A stretch of DNA of 64,000 nt from Paenibacillus sp. SYP-B3998 (GCF_010820665.1 NZ_JAAIKC010000012.1:62001-126000); one strand, 5' to 3'; numbered from the stretch's first letter, positions 1-9,069 are shown. The notes: generated from the sequence alone by a model not told the origin. Numbers and translations are program-made.

Positions 1-314
1 TAGGTGGTATATCATCACTTATCCAGGGTTCTGATGATGTCGATTGGTACTCTTGGACAAATACTGGGCCTACTGTTTATATAACTGCAACATTGCAATC
101 TCCTACTGGCAAAAATTACGACTTACATGTAGCCATGATGACTAATGGTATCAATCCTACTTCCATAGGAGCAGCAACTGATCATGGAGTAGGTGGAGCA
201 GATACCTTTGCAACTGCCGTGATACATAGTGGTACTATATATTATCAAGTCAGAGGACAAAAAGGTTCGGACTATGACTATAATGTACCCTATACGTTAA
301 ATATCACCAATTAA
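1..314 (+). CDS. C-terminal end of an exported protein with a PPC domain (partial)
   Basis: The reading frame is open from base 3 to the TAA at 312-314, so this is the 3' end of a gene that starts outside the window. The about 103 visible residues include DDVDWYSW followed by beta-rich sequence (TVYITATLQ, YDLHVAMM, YYQVRGQKGSDY, PYTLNI). This is the pattern of bacterial pre-peptidase C-terminal (PPC) domains, which lie at the C-terminus of secreted peptidases and other exported enzymes and are often removed on maturation. The catalytic part is out of view, so the enzyme class is unknown. A hairpin followed by a T-rich stretch lies about 30 bases after the stop. Confidence 0.7.
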   Translation, partial: GGISSLIQGSDDVDWYSWTNTGPTVYITATLQSPTGKNYDLHVAMMTNGINPTSIGAATDHGVGGADTFATAVIHSGTIYYQVRGQKGSDYDYNVPYTLNITN

Positions 315-344
315 TAATTCAAAGTTCATGTTTTCTATAGAAAA

Positions 345-369
345 CACTCCACTCGGGGTGCTTCTTTTA
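345..369 (+). terminator. Rho-independent terminator after the PPC-domain gene
   Basis: Six-base arms CACTCC and GGGGTG (one G-T pair) enclose a 4-base loop and are followed by CTTCTTTTATT. The hairpin is 30 bases past the stop codon of the upstream gene. Confidence 0.55.
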
Positions 370-501
370 TTGCCCATCAAACCGCGTTTAAATGGTGAAA
401 TGATCCTTTGCGCAGAGGTTGAGGAAACAGGGGAGGGCTGAGAATCCCGCGCACCTCGGGTATGTCGTATTACCAGTGGGCAAACCATTCGGAATTATGA
501 G

Positions 502-527
502 AAAAAAAACGGCCTCATCTGCTGAGG
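502..527 (-). terminator. Minus-strand terminator without an obvious gene
   Basis: Perfect 5-bp stem CCTCA/TGAGG with a 5-base loop, preceded on the plus strand by a run of eight A. Read on the minus strand it is a hairpin followed by CCG and eight T. Confidence 0.45.
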
Positions 528-749
528 AAGTCCTTCATCACTAATCCGTTCGATACGACCCCAACAACTAAAAGGATCTGTCCGAAAAGTAGTTTTAACC
601 AGCAGTAACAATAGCGATTTACAAAAATCATCTTAAAAAGAGTTCTTGCTCTGACGTTCTGGGGATAATTAGCCTATCCCAACCCCATGTACGTTTCTCT
701 CCAAAAAACTTGCCGTCACTTATGATAAGGTTCATCTTAACATTTATAA

Positions 750-781
750 AACGAAATAAAGGACACCCTGATTGGGTGTCC
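750..781 (-). terminator. Candidate terminator of the cupin gene
   Basis: Perfect 8-bp stem (GGACACCC / GGGTGTCC) with a 5-base loop. On the minus strand it is followed by TTTATTTCGTTTT. It lies about 190 bases beyond the cupin stop codon. Confidence 0.45.
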
Positions 782-966
782 TTCATTGTAGAGACAAGGG
801 TTAAATACGACATTTTTACTGAGCAAATCGCCGAATCAGTCCGTCTTAGTACAGCAAACCACATTGGAAATCCAGCCATCCCGAATACGGTTTACCTCTT
901 CATCAATCACATGAATTGGCACAAGGAATCATGTTCTCATACATTAGTTCGTTCTAGTAACAAGCA

Positions 967-1254
967 CTAGATCCAAGTATCATTGGCTGCTGTTAATTCG
1001 GACTCAGTACCGCCAGTGTTTACAACGCTTTTAGGCTCCACCAACATGATATGGCATTCCTTTTCGGCGAAAGGCTTCATCTCTATTCCCCTCGGGACAA
1101 TAAACATCTCACCCTTGGCAATTTTTACTTGGCCATCACGAAAATCAATGATCATCTCCCCTTCGAGTGCGATAAATACCTTATCGGTATCTTGATGAAC
1201 GTGCCATACATAATCCCCAGCAATCTTAATAAGCTTAAATTGATAGTCATTCAT
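967..1254 (-). CDS. Small cupin-domain protein
   Basis: Single-domain cupin, 95 residues from the first ATG. The first cupin motif is visible as VWHVHQDTDKVFIALEGEM and the second as GEMFIVPRGIEMKPFAEKECHIMLVEP, with histidines and a glutamate in metal-ligand positions. Proteins of this family are small cytoplasmic cupins of unclear substrate. The frame stays open upstream of the ATG back to a TAA at 1345-1347. The added residues (NLNEKLSKFNDYWSLKVIGEM) look like the normal N-terminus of such cupins, and a strong AAGGAGGGG site sits at about 1338-1347. Translation may therefore begin near 1332 on an ATC or similar non-standard codon, because no ATG, GTG or TTG is available there. The fold is well supported; the start is uncertain. 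Confidence 0.75.
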   Translation of the reverse strand: MNDYQFKLIKIAGDYVWHVHQDTDKVFIALEGEMIIDFRDGQVKIAKGEMFIVPRGIEMKPFAEKECHIMLVEPKSVVNTGGTESELTAANDTWI

Positions 1255-1487
1255 TTCACCAATGACTTTCAGAGACCAATAGTCGTTGAATTTAGATAGC
1301 TTCTCATTCAGATTAATAGCTTGGTAACGGATATTAACCCCTCCTTATTTTTTTAATTTTCAATATACCGTTATAGTGAACAGGCCTTTAATCTTTTGCA
1401 TAGAAAATTGCTCCAACATAATGTTTTCTTTGATCTGACATTATTATAGAAAAGTAATTTGTAGATTAGAATGGATGCTTGTTGAAA

Positions 1488-2315
1488 TTAGCATGGATTA
1501 TTGATGAGCTTCTCTCGATATTCAGTGGGAGAAATACCAAATTTTTTCTTGAACACTCTACTAAAATAAAAGGGATCAGCAATTCCAACAGTTTGCGCAA
1601 TTTGTTGTACAGGCGCATCACTTGTAAATAGCATTTCTTGCGCCATGTTTATACGATATTTTAATAAATATTCTGCTGGTCCCATACCTGCATGTCTTCT
1701 AAACACATAAGAAAGTCGATTTCGATTAACGTTATTTTGTTCTGCAAGCGATGCTATTGTAAGGCTTTGATAATAGTATTCTTGAATATAATTAGATACC
1801 CGTTCGAATAATGTATGCGATTCACAACTATTTTGCCTGTTATCAACACATAATAAGGCTTCATTCAGTACATCGCGAAACAGCATCTCGGTCTGAAACA
1901 TCGAAATGCCTCCACGCTGATTATAGACATGCCAAAGACGCATAATTAATTCAATAAGACGAGGAGATTGCCCCGTTAATAATTCAAAATGCTGATGCGA
2001 AAAGCTTGACTCTTCTAGTTCTGAGTTACATATCCGGTATAAAACTAGGATGTATTCCCAGTCAGTTTTACCAAACACCTTTTGGGCTAGTTTCATTTTT
2101 GCACCCCCATGTACAACTTTTCCTGGCGAAAAGATATAGGGCGTGCTATTAAATTGAAATTGTATTTTCCCTGTAAGAGGAAACACAAATCCAGGAAAAG
2201 AATCAGTATAGTCAGCGTGAGGCACACCTGGATTTCTAGCGTATCGATATACTCCTTGTACTTGAAAAGGAGTGTGTGCCAGATGCTCTGCTAACTGATT
2301 AACGTCGATTTTCAC
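1488..2315 (-). CDS. AraC-family transcriptional regulator
   Basis: 275 residues with a cupin-like N-terminal sensing domain (about 20-150) and a C-terminal AraC double helix-turn-helix (about 175-270). Recognisable segments are LTIASLAEQNNVNRNRLSYVFRR in the first HTH and VQQIAQTVGIADPFYFSRVFKKKFGISPTEYR in the second, the latter with the usual family ending. It starts at a GTG with GAGG 7 bases before it. Such proteins usually activate sugar-use or transport genes when a small ligand binds the N-terminal domain. No clear target gene survives next to it: upstream is about 850 bp of decayed sequence containing a Fur-like box, and downstream is the cupin gene on the same strand. The family is certain and the ligand unknown. 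Confidence 0.93.
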   Translation of the reverse strand: MKIDVNQLAEHLAHTPFQVQGVYRYARNPGVPHADYTDSFPGFVFPLTGKIQFQFNSTPYIFSPGKVVHGGAKMKLAQKVFGKTDWEYILVLYRICNSELEESSFSHQHFELLTGQSPRLIELIMRLWHVYNQRGGISMFQTEMLFRDVLNEALLCVDNRQNSCESHTLFERVSNYIQEYYYQSLTIASLAEQNNVNRNRLSYVFRRHAGMGPAEYLLKYRINMAQEMLFTSDAPVQQIAQTVGIADPFYFSRVFKKKFGISPTEYREKLINNPC

Positions 2316-3163
2316 ATTGCATACCTCATTTCAATAGGAATTGACCGTTAATTTTGAGATCGATCGTTGTACATCCTGTGCAGCTCTTGACCACAAGCAG
2401 TACATACGATTTAACAAGCTGCTGTCCCAGTTGTCAGGTGAGGAGCAATTCCGCTTTGCATAGCTTTTACCACAGTTCTTCCAACTAATCAGCGGATAAT
2501 TCAATCCGGTCAGACACCGGACAAATTATGTTCCAAACGTTCGGCAGTCCTAGCATTCCTGCTGACTAGGCGATAATTCGATTTTCAGCCCCGGCAGCTC
2601 CCCGTCCCTCCATGTATAAGTGCCCAGTAAAATACATCGAGAACCAATTTTAAGGTCAGTTTCCCACCCTAGTCATGCTGCCATAAGTCTATCTAATAGG
2701 CGCCTTAATCCGAATCTCTTCTTTAACTGGGCTATATAAACTCGGAATCAATCAAAAATCTGCCGTTGGAATACAGAAAGGTGGGCATGAGGACTTTCGT
2801 CTATTCCCACATTATTGATAACAATTATCATTGTCAACCTATATGAACAATAAAAAAACCGCACCCTGATAATGTACTTATTGATGATCTGCTGCAAGAA
2901 CTTTCAGGCGTAATAAATCTTGTATTATTTGGATGAGATAGTAGCATCATATAAGGAAGGAATTAATCCGGTCGAAACGTTCGTAGAAGAAATCATTGTT
3001 AAAGGAACCCCTGACGAAAAAAGCTCATTATTACTATCTGACCTGACATAGTCTCTGCTAATAGCAGGAATTCCAACAAAATCTGGCGTGATATAACACA
3101 ATATAAAAGTATAGGTTCAAAGGAAGTGATAACAAAATGGGGTTAGTGAACTGGGGATCTTAT
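2316..3163. other. Gene-free stretch with coding remnants and a Fur-like box
   Basis: No intact gene is present. A short plus-strand frame ending in TAG near 3050 reads EIVASYKEGINPVETFVEEI before further stops. Another near 2360-2460 reads CAALDHKQYIRFNKLLSQLS and then stops. These look like decayed genes I cannot identify. A near-perfect Fur recognition sequence lies at 2816-2830, which suggests that one of the lost genes was iron-regulated. Confidence 0.45.
2816..2830. promoter_or_regulatory. Fur-like 7-1-7 box
   Basis: TGATAACAATTATCA matches the Bacillus Fur consensus TGATAATnATTATCA at all but one position and is symmetric around the central base. It lies in a gene-free region in front of coding remnants, so it may be a relic. 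Confidence 0.5.
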
Positions 3164-3496
3164 TTAGCTTTCTACCTTCTCATATTTTTCTACGATCCAA
3201 CCTAAATCATCAATTAAGTAAAAATCATATCTTTGAATACTTCGGTTCTCTTCGTTTTTAAAAATGCACTCACATTCAACCCTATAGATACGACTTCTAA
3301 ACTCCTTCTCTCTCAAAGCAATACTAATGATCTTATATTCCTTGGTCTTGGAATTTAAATATCGCTCAACTGAAGCTTCTGGACTCGCATCCACATGACC
3401 CGCATCCATGAACAATTCCACATATTTTACGGCGTAAGCAATTGAAATACATAAGAGAAAGCTAAGTAATACTATTTTAATCTTTGTTAGCTTCAT
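3164..3496 (-). CDS. Small membrane-anchored or secreted protein of unknown function
   Basis: 110 residues. The start at 3496 (MKLTKIKIVLL) is preferred because GAGGTGG lies 5 bases before it. The frame extends upstream to 3640, but that extension runs through the terminator of the SLH gene. The N-terminus is a short basic stretch followed by a hydrophobic segment (IVLLSFLLCISIAYAV), either a signal peptide or a single anchor. The remaining about 80 residues are charged and mixed, ending DDLGWIVEKYEKVES, which recalls small secreted DUF-type proteins of Paenibacillus. I do not recognise the family. It lies 114 bases downstream of the SLH gene's terminator on the same strand, so it is probably transcribed separately. 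Confidence 0.6.
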   Translation of the reverse strand: MKLTKIKIVLLSFLLCISIAYAVKYVELFMDAGHVDASPEASVERYLNSKTKEYKIISIALREKEFRSRIYRVECECIFKNEENRSIQRYDFYLIDDLGWIVEKYEKVES

Positions 3497-3603
3497 AATT
3501 ACCACCTCACCTAATGTGCAGTCAATATGGAACATACGCAGCACTTTCCAGAAAGTTTCTGTATGGGTCTTGCATCCGTAAGTAGATGCACTGCCAAAAG
3601 TGC

Positions 3604-3629
3604 AAAAAAGACGAGCCCTTCGGCTCGTC
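3604..3629 (-). terminator. Rho-independent terminator of the SLH gene
   Basis: On the minus strand an 8-bp stem GACGAGCC/GGCTCGTC with a GAAG loop is followed directly by TTTTTTG. It begins 13 bases past the SLH gene stop codon. Confidence 0.88.
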
Positions 3630-3642
3630 CCCTCATTCAAAT

Positions 3643-6600
3643 TTACTCATTAATGAATTCCGCTTTTAGTAGCATTCGGTAAAGGAGCACGGTCGTCTCG
3701 GCACGAGTTAATGACTTCTGCGGCCGCAATTCATTGCCATACCCATTCACCAAGCCCTCATGCATGGCTGTCCGTATCGCATCACTCGCCCAGTCGCCAA
3801 TTTGATTATGGTCGACGTAGACGGCCAAATCCTCTTGCACGCCAACATTGCTTGTTGCCAAAGAAGCATCGGCCAGTCGCAGCGCTCGAACGATCGTTAC
3901 GATCGCTTCTTGCCTTGATACCTCACGATTTGGCCCAAATGTTCCTTCCTTGAAACCATCCATAATTCCGTATGCTTTAACTGCTGCTACGGCGCTGCTG
4001 TACCAGCTCGACTCGCTTACGTCTTGGAAATCTGCATGATTTCCGCCTTCCGGCAAGCCCAACGCTCTTACAAGCAACGCAGCAAGTTCAGCCCGCGTAA
4101 TAGCAACATCAGGAGCGAATCGGCTTTCATCTACGCCATGTACGATCATTCTACTATTCATGTCGCCAATTTCAGATGCGGCCCAGTGTCCTTGAATATC
4201 TGTTAATTGGGACGTTTTGGATACCAGCACATAAGCGCTATTCGTGAGACTGCGAATAACAGCTGCCGGATGTCCATCAACTTTGGTAAATTCCGTCGGC
4301 ACCGGGCGTACACCGAGCTTCTGGTCCCAAACCGTGACCGTTGAAGCGGATCTGGCAAAGTCCATTGGCAAGTAAATGACCCTTTCCACATAACGCTTGA
4401 AGCTTGAAATCTCTTTTCTCTCACCATGATTCCTCACATGCAGATCAAAATAAATCGGATCCGCCACCAGTTGGAAACCGCCTTTATTCGCTGCTTCCTG
4501 CAGTCCAGGTAGCACTTCACCATTGCCATGCTTGATCGTTATTTGAGCTTCCGCATCGTTCGCCCAATCGGACTCCTGGTTTACGACTTCAGCTAGAGGC
4601 AATCGATACTGGCCATGCTGAGTTTTCAAAGTAATTGTAGCCGACTTCTTAGCGAGGAGCGTGACAGCTTCACCTGGAAGTCGTAGAGCTATTTTGTCCG
4701 CCTTATCCGTAACCGAAATCGAGAGATTCACTTCAGTCGCAGCGGATAGTGAATCGATTACCTTCCTTAGGGTATCCGTATCCAATAGAACATCGATTGA
4801 CTTTACTCCATTCGTATCTATTTGAAATGAGGCAATCCCTGGCACCCCTTTATCATTTATCCAAATCACAAGCGAATTGTTGGGTGACGAAGGGCTCGCA
4901 GCATTCGAAGGACTATTCCGATCGGAATCGGAATTGGAGCTTGCACTTGAACGAACCACGTCCAGTGTATACATTTTAATGGAACCGTCTTGCGCTTTGA
5001 CACGGATCTCGAACGTGTTTTTACCTGTTACAAGCGAATATTCCTTAGTAATCGAGTTGCTAGTTACCTGCAATCCATTCACATAGACGACAGAATAGGC
5101 CTCTGCGGTTGTCAATATCATTTTCAGACCATATACCGAATGACTTACATCTACACTATTGCTCATGGTCTTAGGGTCAAAATCAAACTTTACAGTCCCA
5201 CCCAATCCTATAAGCTGCCAACCACTCAAGCTCGCATTGCTGCTCAAAGGAACGATATTCTGGACTTCAATCAAGCTAACGTTCGCGTTGCCCGCTGTAT
5301 CTGCCACATAGACAGAATAAATCCCGTTCTCTTGTACGGTAAAATGGTCAGTAATTTTCACGCCCAACGTATCAAAATACGAAATAGAACGGCTTCCTGC
5401 TGCCCACTTGATCGAAGAAACGCTATTGAATTCGCCGTATACAGACGCCATTACTGTAACAGTCACGCTTCCAAAGGTTGCGGCGATAGGATCCGCCTGC
5501 AATTCGATGTTCGGAGGCTGGTCATACGTAAACGTAATATTCACGGTTTGGTCTAACGATAGACCGCTTGCTTCTTCCTTTGCGGAATACATCACGTTCT
5601 CTGCGACTGTATTACTCACCGAAAGCGTGGCAAGACCGTTCTCATCGGTCAATCCATAAACATCATTAATGACTGATCGCCCACCATGCGCTTGAAGCAG
5701 CACTCGTTTTCCAGTGATCGGATGGTTATAATCATCCTTGAGTTTCACGAAAATCAAGGCTTTGCTTTTGCCATCCGCTCGTACGACTAGATCACTCGCA
5801 GTAACTGTTGAGTGAGACGAACTCACCGCCCCAGTCACAAACTGTACACTGACCGTCGCTACTATCGCACTCCCGCCGACACTTGCGCTTATCGTCGCGG
5901 TGCCCACCGTCAGCGGGGCCTTTAGCGTCGCCGTATAGGTGCCATTTTGGTTGTCTGTTACTGGGCCAACCGTCCCTAACGTCGAAGTGATGGCGACCGC
6001 CGCCCCTCCGTTCGTCAAAGCATGGCCCTGCGCGTCTTTCAGCTTCACGCTCACTGTCGTCTGACTTGTTCCGTCGGCCGTCAGGGAAGCGTCGCCCACT
6101 TCAACCGTGCTCTTCGCTGTTGACGGCGCCCCAGTCACGAACTGGACGGTAGCCGTCGCTGCTATCGCACTCCCGCCGACACTTGCGTTTATCGTTGCAG
6201 TGCCCACCGTCAGCGGAGCCTTTAGCGTCGCCGTATAGGTGCCATTTTGGTTGTCTGTTACTGGGCCAACCGCCCCTAACGTCGAGGTGATGGTGACCGC
6301 CGCCCCTCCGCTCGTCAATGCATTACCCTGCGCGTCTTTCAGCTTCACGCTAACCGTCGTCTGACTTGTTCCGTCGGCCGTCAGGGAAGCATCACCCGCT
6401 TCAACCGTGCTCTTCGCTGTTGACGGCGCCCCAGTCACGAACTGCACGCTGACCGTCGCTGCTATCGCATTCCCGCCGACACTTGCGCTTATCGTCGCGG
6501 TGCCCACCGTCAGCGGAGCCTTTAGCGTCGCTGTGTAGGTGCCATTTTGGTTGTCTGTTACTGGGCCAACCGTCCCTAACGTCGAGGTGATGGCGACCGT

Positions 6601-8454
6601 CGCACCTCCGCTCGTCAAAGCATTACCCTGCGCATCTTTCAGCTTCACGCTAACCGTCGTCTGACTTGTTCCGTCAGCCGTCAGGGAAGCATCGCCCGCT
6701 TCAACCGTGCTCTTCGCTGTTGACGGCGCTCCAGGCACGAACTGGACGGTAGCCGTCGCTGTTATCGCACTGCCGCCGACACTTGCGCTTATCGTCGCGG
6801 TGCCCACCGTCGTCGGGGCCGTCAGCGTCGCCATATAGGTGCCGTTTTGGTTGTCTGTCACAGGGCCAACCGCCCCTAACGTCGAGGTGATGGCGACCGC
6901 CGCCCCTCCGCTCGTCAAAGCATTACCCTGCGCGTCTTTCAGCTTCACGCTGATCGTCGTCTGACTTGTTCCGTCAGCCGTCAGGGAAGCATCACCCGCT
7001 TCAACCGTGCTCTTCGCTGTTGACGGCGCCCCAGTCACGAACTGCACGCTGACCGTCGCTGCTATCGCATTCCCGCCGACACTTGCGCTTATCGTCGCGG
7101 TGCCCACCGTCAGCGGAGCCTTTAGCGTCGCTGTGTAGGTGCCATTTTGGTTGTCTGTTACTGGGCCAACCGTCCCTAACGTCGAGGTGATGGCGACCGT
7201 CGCACCTCCGCTCGTCAAAGCATTACCCTGCGCATCTTTCAGCTTCACGCTAACCGTCGTCAGACTTGTTCCGTCAGCCGTCAGGGAAGCATCGCCCGCT
7301 TCAACCGTGCTCTTCGCTGTTGACGGCGCTCCAGGCACGAACTGGACGCTGACCGTCCCTGCTATCGCACTCCCGCCGACACTTGCGTTTATCGTCGCGG
7401 TGCCCACCGTCAGCGGAGCCTTTAGCGTCGCCGTATAAGTGCCATTTTGGTTGTCTGTTACTGGGCCAACCGCCCCTAACGTCGAGGTGATGGCGACCGC
7501 CGCCCCTCCGCTCGTCAAAGCATTACCCTGCGCGTCTTTCAGCTTCACGCTGATCGTCGTCTGACTTGTCCCGTCAGCGGCCAAAGTAGCGTTGCCCGCT
7601 TCAACCATGCTCTTCACTGTTGACGGCGCTCCAGGCACGAACTGGACGGTAGCCGTCGCTGTTATCGCACTGCCGCCTACACTTGCGCTTATCGTCGCGG
7701 CGCCCACCGTCGTCGGGGCAGTTAGCGTCGCCGTATAGGTACCATTTTGGTTGTCTGTTACTGGGCCAACCGTGCCTAACGTCGAGGCGATGGCGACCGC
7801 CGCCCCTCCACTCGTCAAAGCATTACCCTGCGCATCTTTCAGCTTCACGCTGATCGTCGTCTGACTTGTTCCATCGGCTATAAGATTAGAATGAGCACTA
7901 GAGACATCGCTCCCTCCCGGGGATATCGAATAATCCGCAATCATGTATGTTCTGAAAGAGAAGTCACGATCATTAGCTGAGCAATATCCTCGTGTATACA
8001 GATTGCTGCTGCTAAGATACCATCCAAAACCAGAAGGGTTCCCGAATTCCGTGGTGGCAATCATTCTATACATCGTGTCCTTTTTCAAATAAGGCGATGC
8101 CCCAGAGAAATCGAACGATACCCAACCTGCGCTGTATGCCCCCAACTGAGCTGTAGCAAGCGGCGTCGAAAGATCCCCTTCTTTATAAATGCTCAACAGG
8201 ATTGCTCCAGGTGAGCCGAAGCTATCGAACGTATTGAGATCAATCTTACTGAGATTACCCGTAATTGCAGGAGTAAATGTCTGATAACGCGGGTTATCAT
8301 GGCTGACCCAAACATTCCCGGAAGCATTTAGCTGCTCTTGATCCAAAACAGCTGAACTTACAGCAAAAACATATCCGCCAGATGATCCCCCTAAAGTAAT
8401 CATAAATATAAGAATCATGGCAATCCATCGTTTATTTCGCTTCAAACCTTTCAT
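3643..8454 (-). CDS. Giant S-layer-anchored surface protein with tandem Ig-like repeats
   Basis: 1603 residues; ATG start with GGAGG 6 bases upstream. Order of parts: signal peptide (about 1-31, ending near GGYVFA), a beta-rich N-terminal region (about 35-175), then seven almost identical about 100-residue bacterial Ig-like (invasin/Big_1-type) repeats (about 185-890). Each repeat has the landmarks VKLKDAQGNALTSGG, GPVTDNQNGTYTATL and TATVQFV. An eighth, diverged repeat (about 890-985) follows, then another beta-sandwich stretch, a cadherin-like beta-sandwich domain (about 1085-1180, starting NASLSGWQL), a linker, and three SLH motifs at the C-terminus (about 1420-1600; DIQGHWAASEIGDM, FQDVSESSWYSSAV, IGDWASDAIRTAM). 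SLH domains bind pyruvylated secondary cell-wall polymer, so the repeats should form a rod projecting from the wall. An adhesive or structural role is likely; no catalytic domain is seen. It is monocistronic with its own terminator. Confidence 0.93.
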   Translation of the reverse strand: MKGLKRNKRWIAMILIFMITLGGSSGGYVFAVSSAVLDQEQLNASGNVWVSHDNPRYQTFTPAITGNLSKIDLNTFDSFGSPGAILLSIYKEGDLSTPLATAQLGAYSAGWVSFDFSGASPYLKKDTMYRMIATTEFGNPSGFGWYLSSSNLYTRGYCSANDRDFSFRTYMIADYSISPGGSDVSSAHSNLIADGTSQTTISVKLKDAQGNALTSGGAAVAIASTLGTVGPVTDNQNGTYTATLTAPTTVGAATISASVGGSAITATATVQFVPGAPSTVKSMVEAGNATLAADGTSQTTISVKLKDAQGNALTSGGAAVAITSTLGAVGPVTDNQNGTYTATLKAPLTVGTATINASVGGSAIAGTVSVQFVPGAPSTAKSTVEAGDASLTADGTSLTTVSVKLKDAQGNALTSGGATVAITSTLGTVGPVTDNQNGTYTATLKAPLTVGTATISASVGGNAIAATVSVQFVTGAPSTAKSTVEAGDASLTADGTSQTTISVKLKDAQGNALTSGGAAVAITSTLGAVGPVTDNQNGTYMATLTAPTTVGTATISASVGGSAITATATVQFVPGAPSTAKSTVEAGDASLTADGTSQTTVSVKLKDAQGNALTSGGATVAITSTLGTVGPVTDNQNGTYTATLKAPLTVGTATISASVGGNAIAATVSVQFVTGAPSTAKSTVEAGDASLTADGTSQTTVSVKLKDAQGNALTSGGAAVTITSTLGAVGPVTDNQNGTYTATLKAPLTVGTATINASVGGSAIAATATVQFVTGAPSTAKSTVEVGDASLTADGTSQTTVSVKLKDAQGHALTNGGAAVAITSTLGTVGPVTDNQNGTYTATLKAPLTVGTATISASVGGSAIVATVSVQFVTGAVSSSHSTVTASDLVVRADGKSKALIFVKLKDDYNHPITGKRVLLQAHGGRSVINDVYGLTDENGLATLSVSNTVAENVMYSAKEEASGLSLDQTVNITFTYDQPPNIELQADPIAATFGSVTVTVMASVYGEFNSVSSIKWAAGSRSISYFDTLGVKITDHFTVQENGIYSVYVADTAGNANVSLIEVQNIVPLSSNASLSGWQLIGLGGTVKFDFDPKTMSNSVDVSHSVYGLKMILTTAEAYSVVYVNGLQVTSNSITKEYSLVTGKNTFEIRVKAQDGSIKMYTLDVVRSSASSNSDSDRNSPSNAASPSSPNNSLVIWINDKGVPGIASFQIDTNGVKSIDVLLDTDTLRKVIDSLSAATEVNLSISVTDKADKIALRLPGEAVTLLAKKSATITLKTQHGQYRLPLAEVVNQESDWANDAEAQITIKHGNGEVLPGLQEAANKGGFQLVADPIYFDLHVRNHGERKEISSFKRYVERVIYLPMDFARSASTVTVWDQKLGVRPVPTEFTKVDGHPAAVIRSLTNSAYVLVSKTSQLTDIQGHWAASEIGDMNSRMIVHGVDESRFAPDVAITRAELAALLVRALGLPEGGNHADFQDVSESSWYSSAVAAVKAYGIMDGFKEGTFGPNREVSRQEAIVTIVRALRLADASLATSNVGVQEDLAVYVDHNQIGDWASDAIRTAMHEGLVNGYGNELRPQKSLTRAETTVLLYRMLLKAEFINE
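5822..7890 (-). repeat. Seven tandem 300-bp coding repeats
   Basis: The DNA repeats with an exact 300-bp period: the TGACGGCGC segment recurs at 6121, 6421, 6721, 7021, 7321 and 7621. Copies differ at scattered bases only. Each unit encodes one Ig-like domain of the SLH protein. Confidence 0.95.
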
Positions 8455-8510
8455 CCATATCCTCCATTCTTAGCTTCATGTTATCGCTATCGATGACTAC
8501 TCACAGTGCC

Positions 8511-8774
8511 CTAAAATTGAATAACTCCCAAATACGCGCACACCCCAACAATTAGCCCCGCTATAAAAAAAATACCAAAGAACCATTTGGTAAATGTAAA
8601 GCTCGTACCTGCTCCGTCCCACCATATCTTAATGAAGATAACAATTCCAAGAAGAATGATGCATGTAAAAGCTATGAGGGCATTTTCCATTTTCGATCCA
8701 CACCAACCTTTCCAATCCAAATTTCTTAATGCAGTTAATAAGTTGTATGAATAAAATAAAACAAAACCTTCCAT
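8511..8774 (-). CDS. Small integral membrane protein of unknown function
   Basis: Up to 87 residues. Two strong hydrophobic segments are visible: ALIAFTCIILLGIVIFIKIWW and WFFGIFFIAGLIVGVCAYLGV. There are charged or polar residues between them, so this is a two-pass membrane protein. The start is uncertain. The 8774 ATG has a weak GGAG 2-5 bases before it, whereas an internal ATG (MENALIAF, residue 29) would give a 59-residue protein that begins right at the first membrane segment. It lies upstream of the SLH gene on the same strand (56-base gap). No family is recognised and no function is offered. Confidence 0.55.
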   Translation of the reverse strand: MEGFVLFYSYNLLTALRNLDWKGWCGSKMENALIAFTCIILLGIVIFIKIWWDGAGTSFTFTKWFFGIFFIAGLIVGVCAYLGVIQF

Positions 8775-8931
8775 TTCTCCATACCTATAAAGGAGTATCT
8801 TCCTTAAAAAAACGTTAAACGCACGGCAGTGAATCCTACCCCTATAGAGGTATGGAGTTTTTGGTTGTGCGGCTTTATGATGTCGATAGATTTCTTATGA
8901 AAATGAGTGAACCACATGAAAGGGGATCAGC

Positions 8932-9057
8932 ATGTCAACAATCTCAACAGTAGCCCGTTCCCGCAGTAAACGGATGGAACTAATTGTAAACATATTCACC
9001 CACAGTTTCTACATCTTAACACTGCCTGTATGGTTCCGTTTTTTTATCTGTAATTAG
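8932..9057 (+). CDS. Possible 41-residue small membrane protein
   Basis: An ATG with AAAGGGG 7 bases upstream opens a 41-codon frame ending at TAG 9055-9057. The protein has a basic N-terminal part (VARSRSKRMELIV) followed by one hydrophobic segment (IFTHSFYILTLPVWFRFF). It sits 62 bases before the large regulator gene on the same strand and could be a leader or co-transcribed peptide. There is no family recognition. The support is only the ribosome site and the membrane-protein-like composition. Confidence 0.35.
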   Translation: MSTISTVARSRSKRMELIVNIFTHSFYILTLPVWFRFFICN

Positions 9058-9069
9058 GGCATCTCTTCC

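Larger units (their letters stand above)
315..966. other. Gene-free stretch with decayed sequence and two minus-strand terminator-like hairpins
   Basis: No convincing gene is seen. Two hairpins face the minus strand. One at 502-527 has arms CCTCA/TGAGG followed on the minus strand by eight T. The other at 750-781 has 8-bp arms GGACACCC/GGGTGTCC followed on the minus strand by TTTATTTCG. The second could terminate the cupin gene. The first has no live gene before it, so a gene between the two was probably lost. Short open frames on both strands here are fragments crossing the hairpins. Confidence 0.5.

Noticed and set aside
628-970. Two opposite overlapping short frames
   Set aside because: Both run through the 761-781 hairpin and lack ribosome sites or domains.
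3497-3640. 48-residue N-terminal extension of the small protein ending at 3164
   Set aside because: It would run through the SLH gene terminator, and a good ribosome site supports the start at 3496.
4990-5556. Plus-strand open frame of 188 codons
   Set aside because: Antisense to the SLH protein; no ribosome site and no recognisable domain.
5822-7890. Regular repeats that might suggest a CRISPR array
   Set aside because: The period is 300 bp, the repeats are contiguous and in frame, and they encode Ig-like domains.
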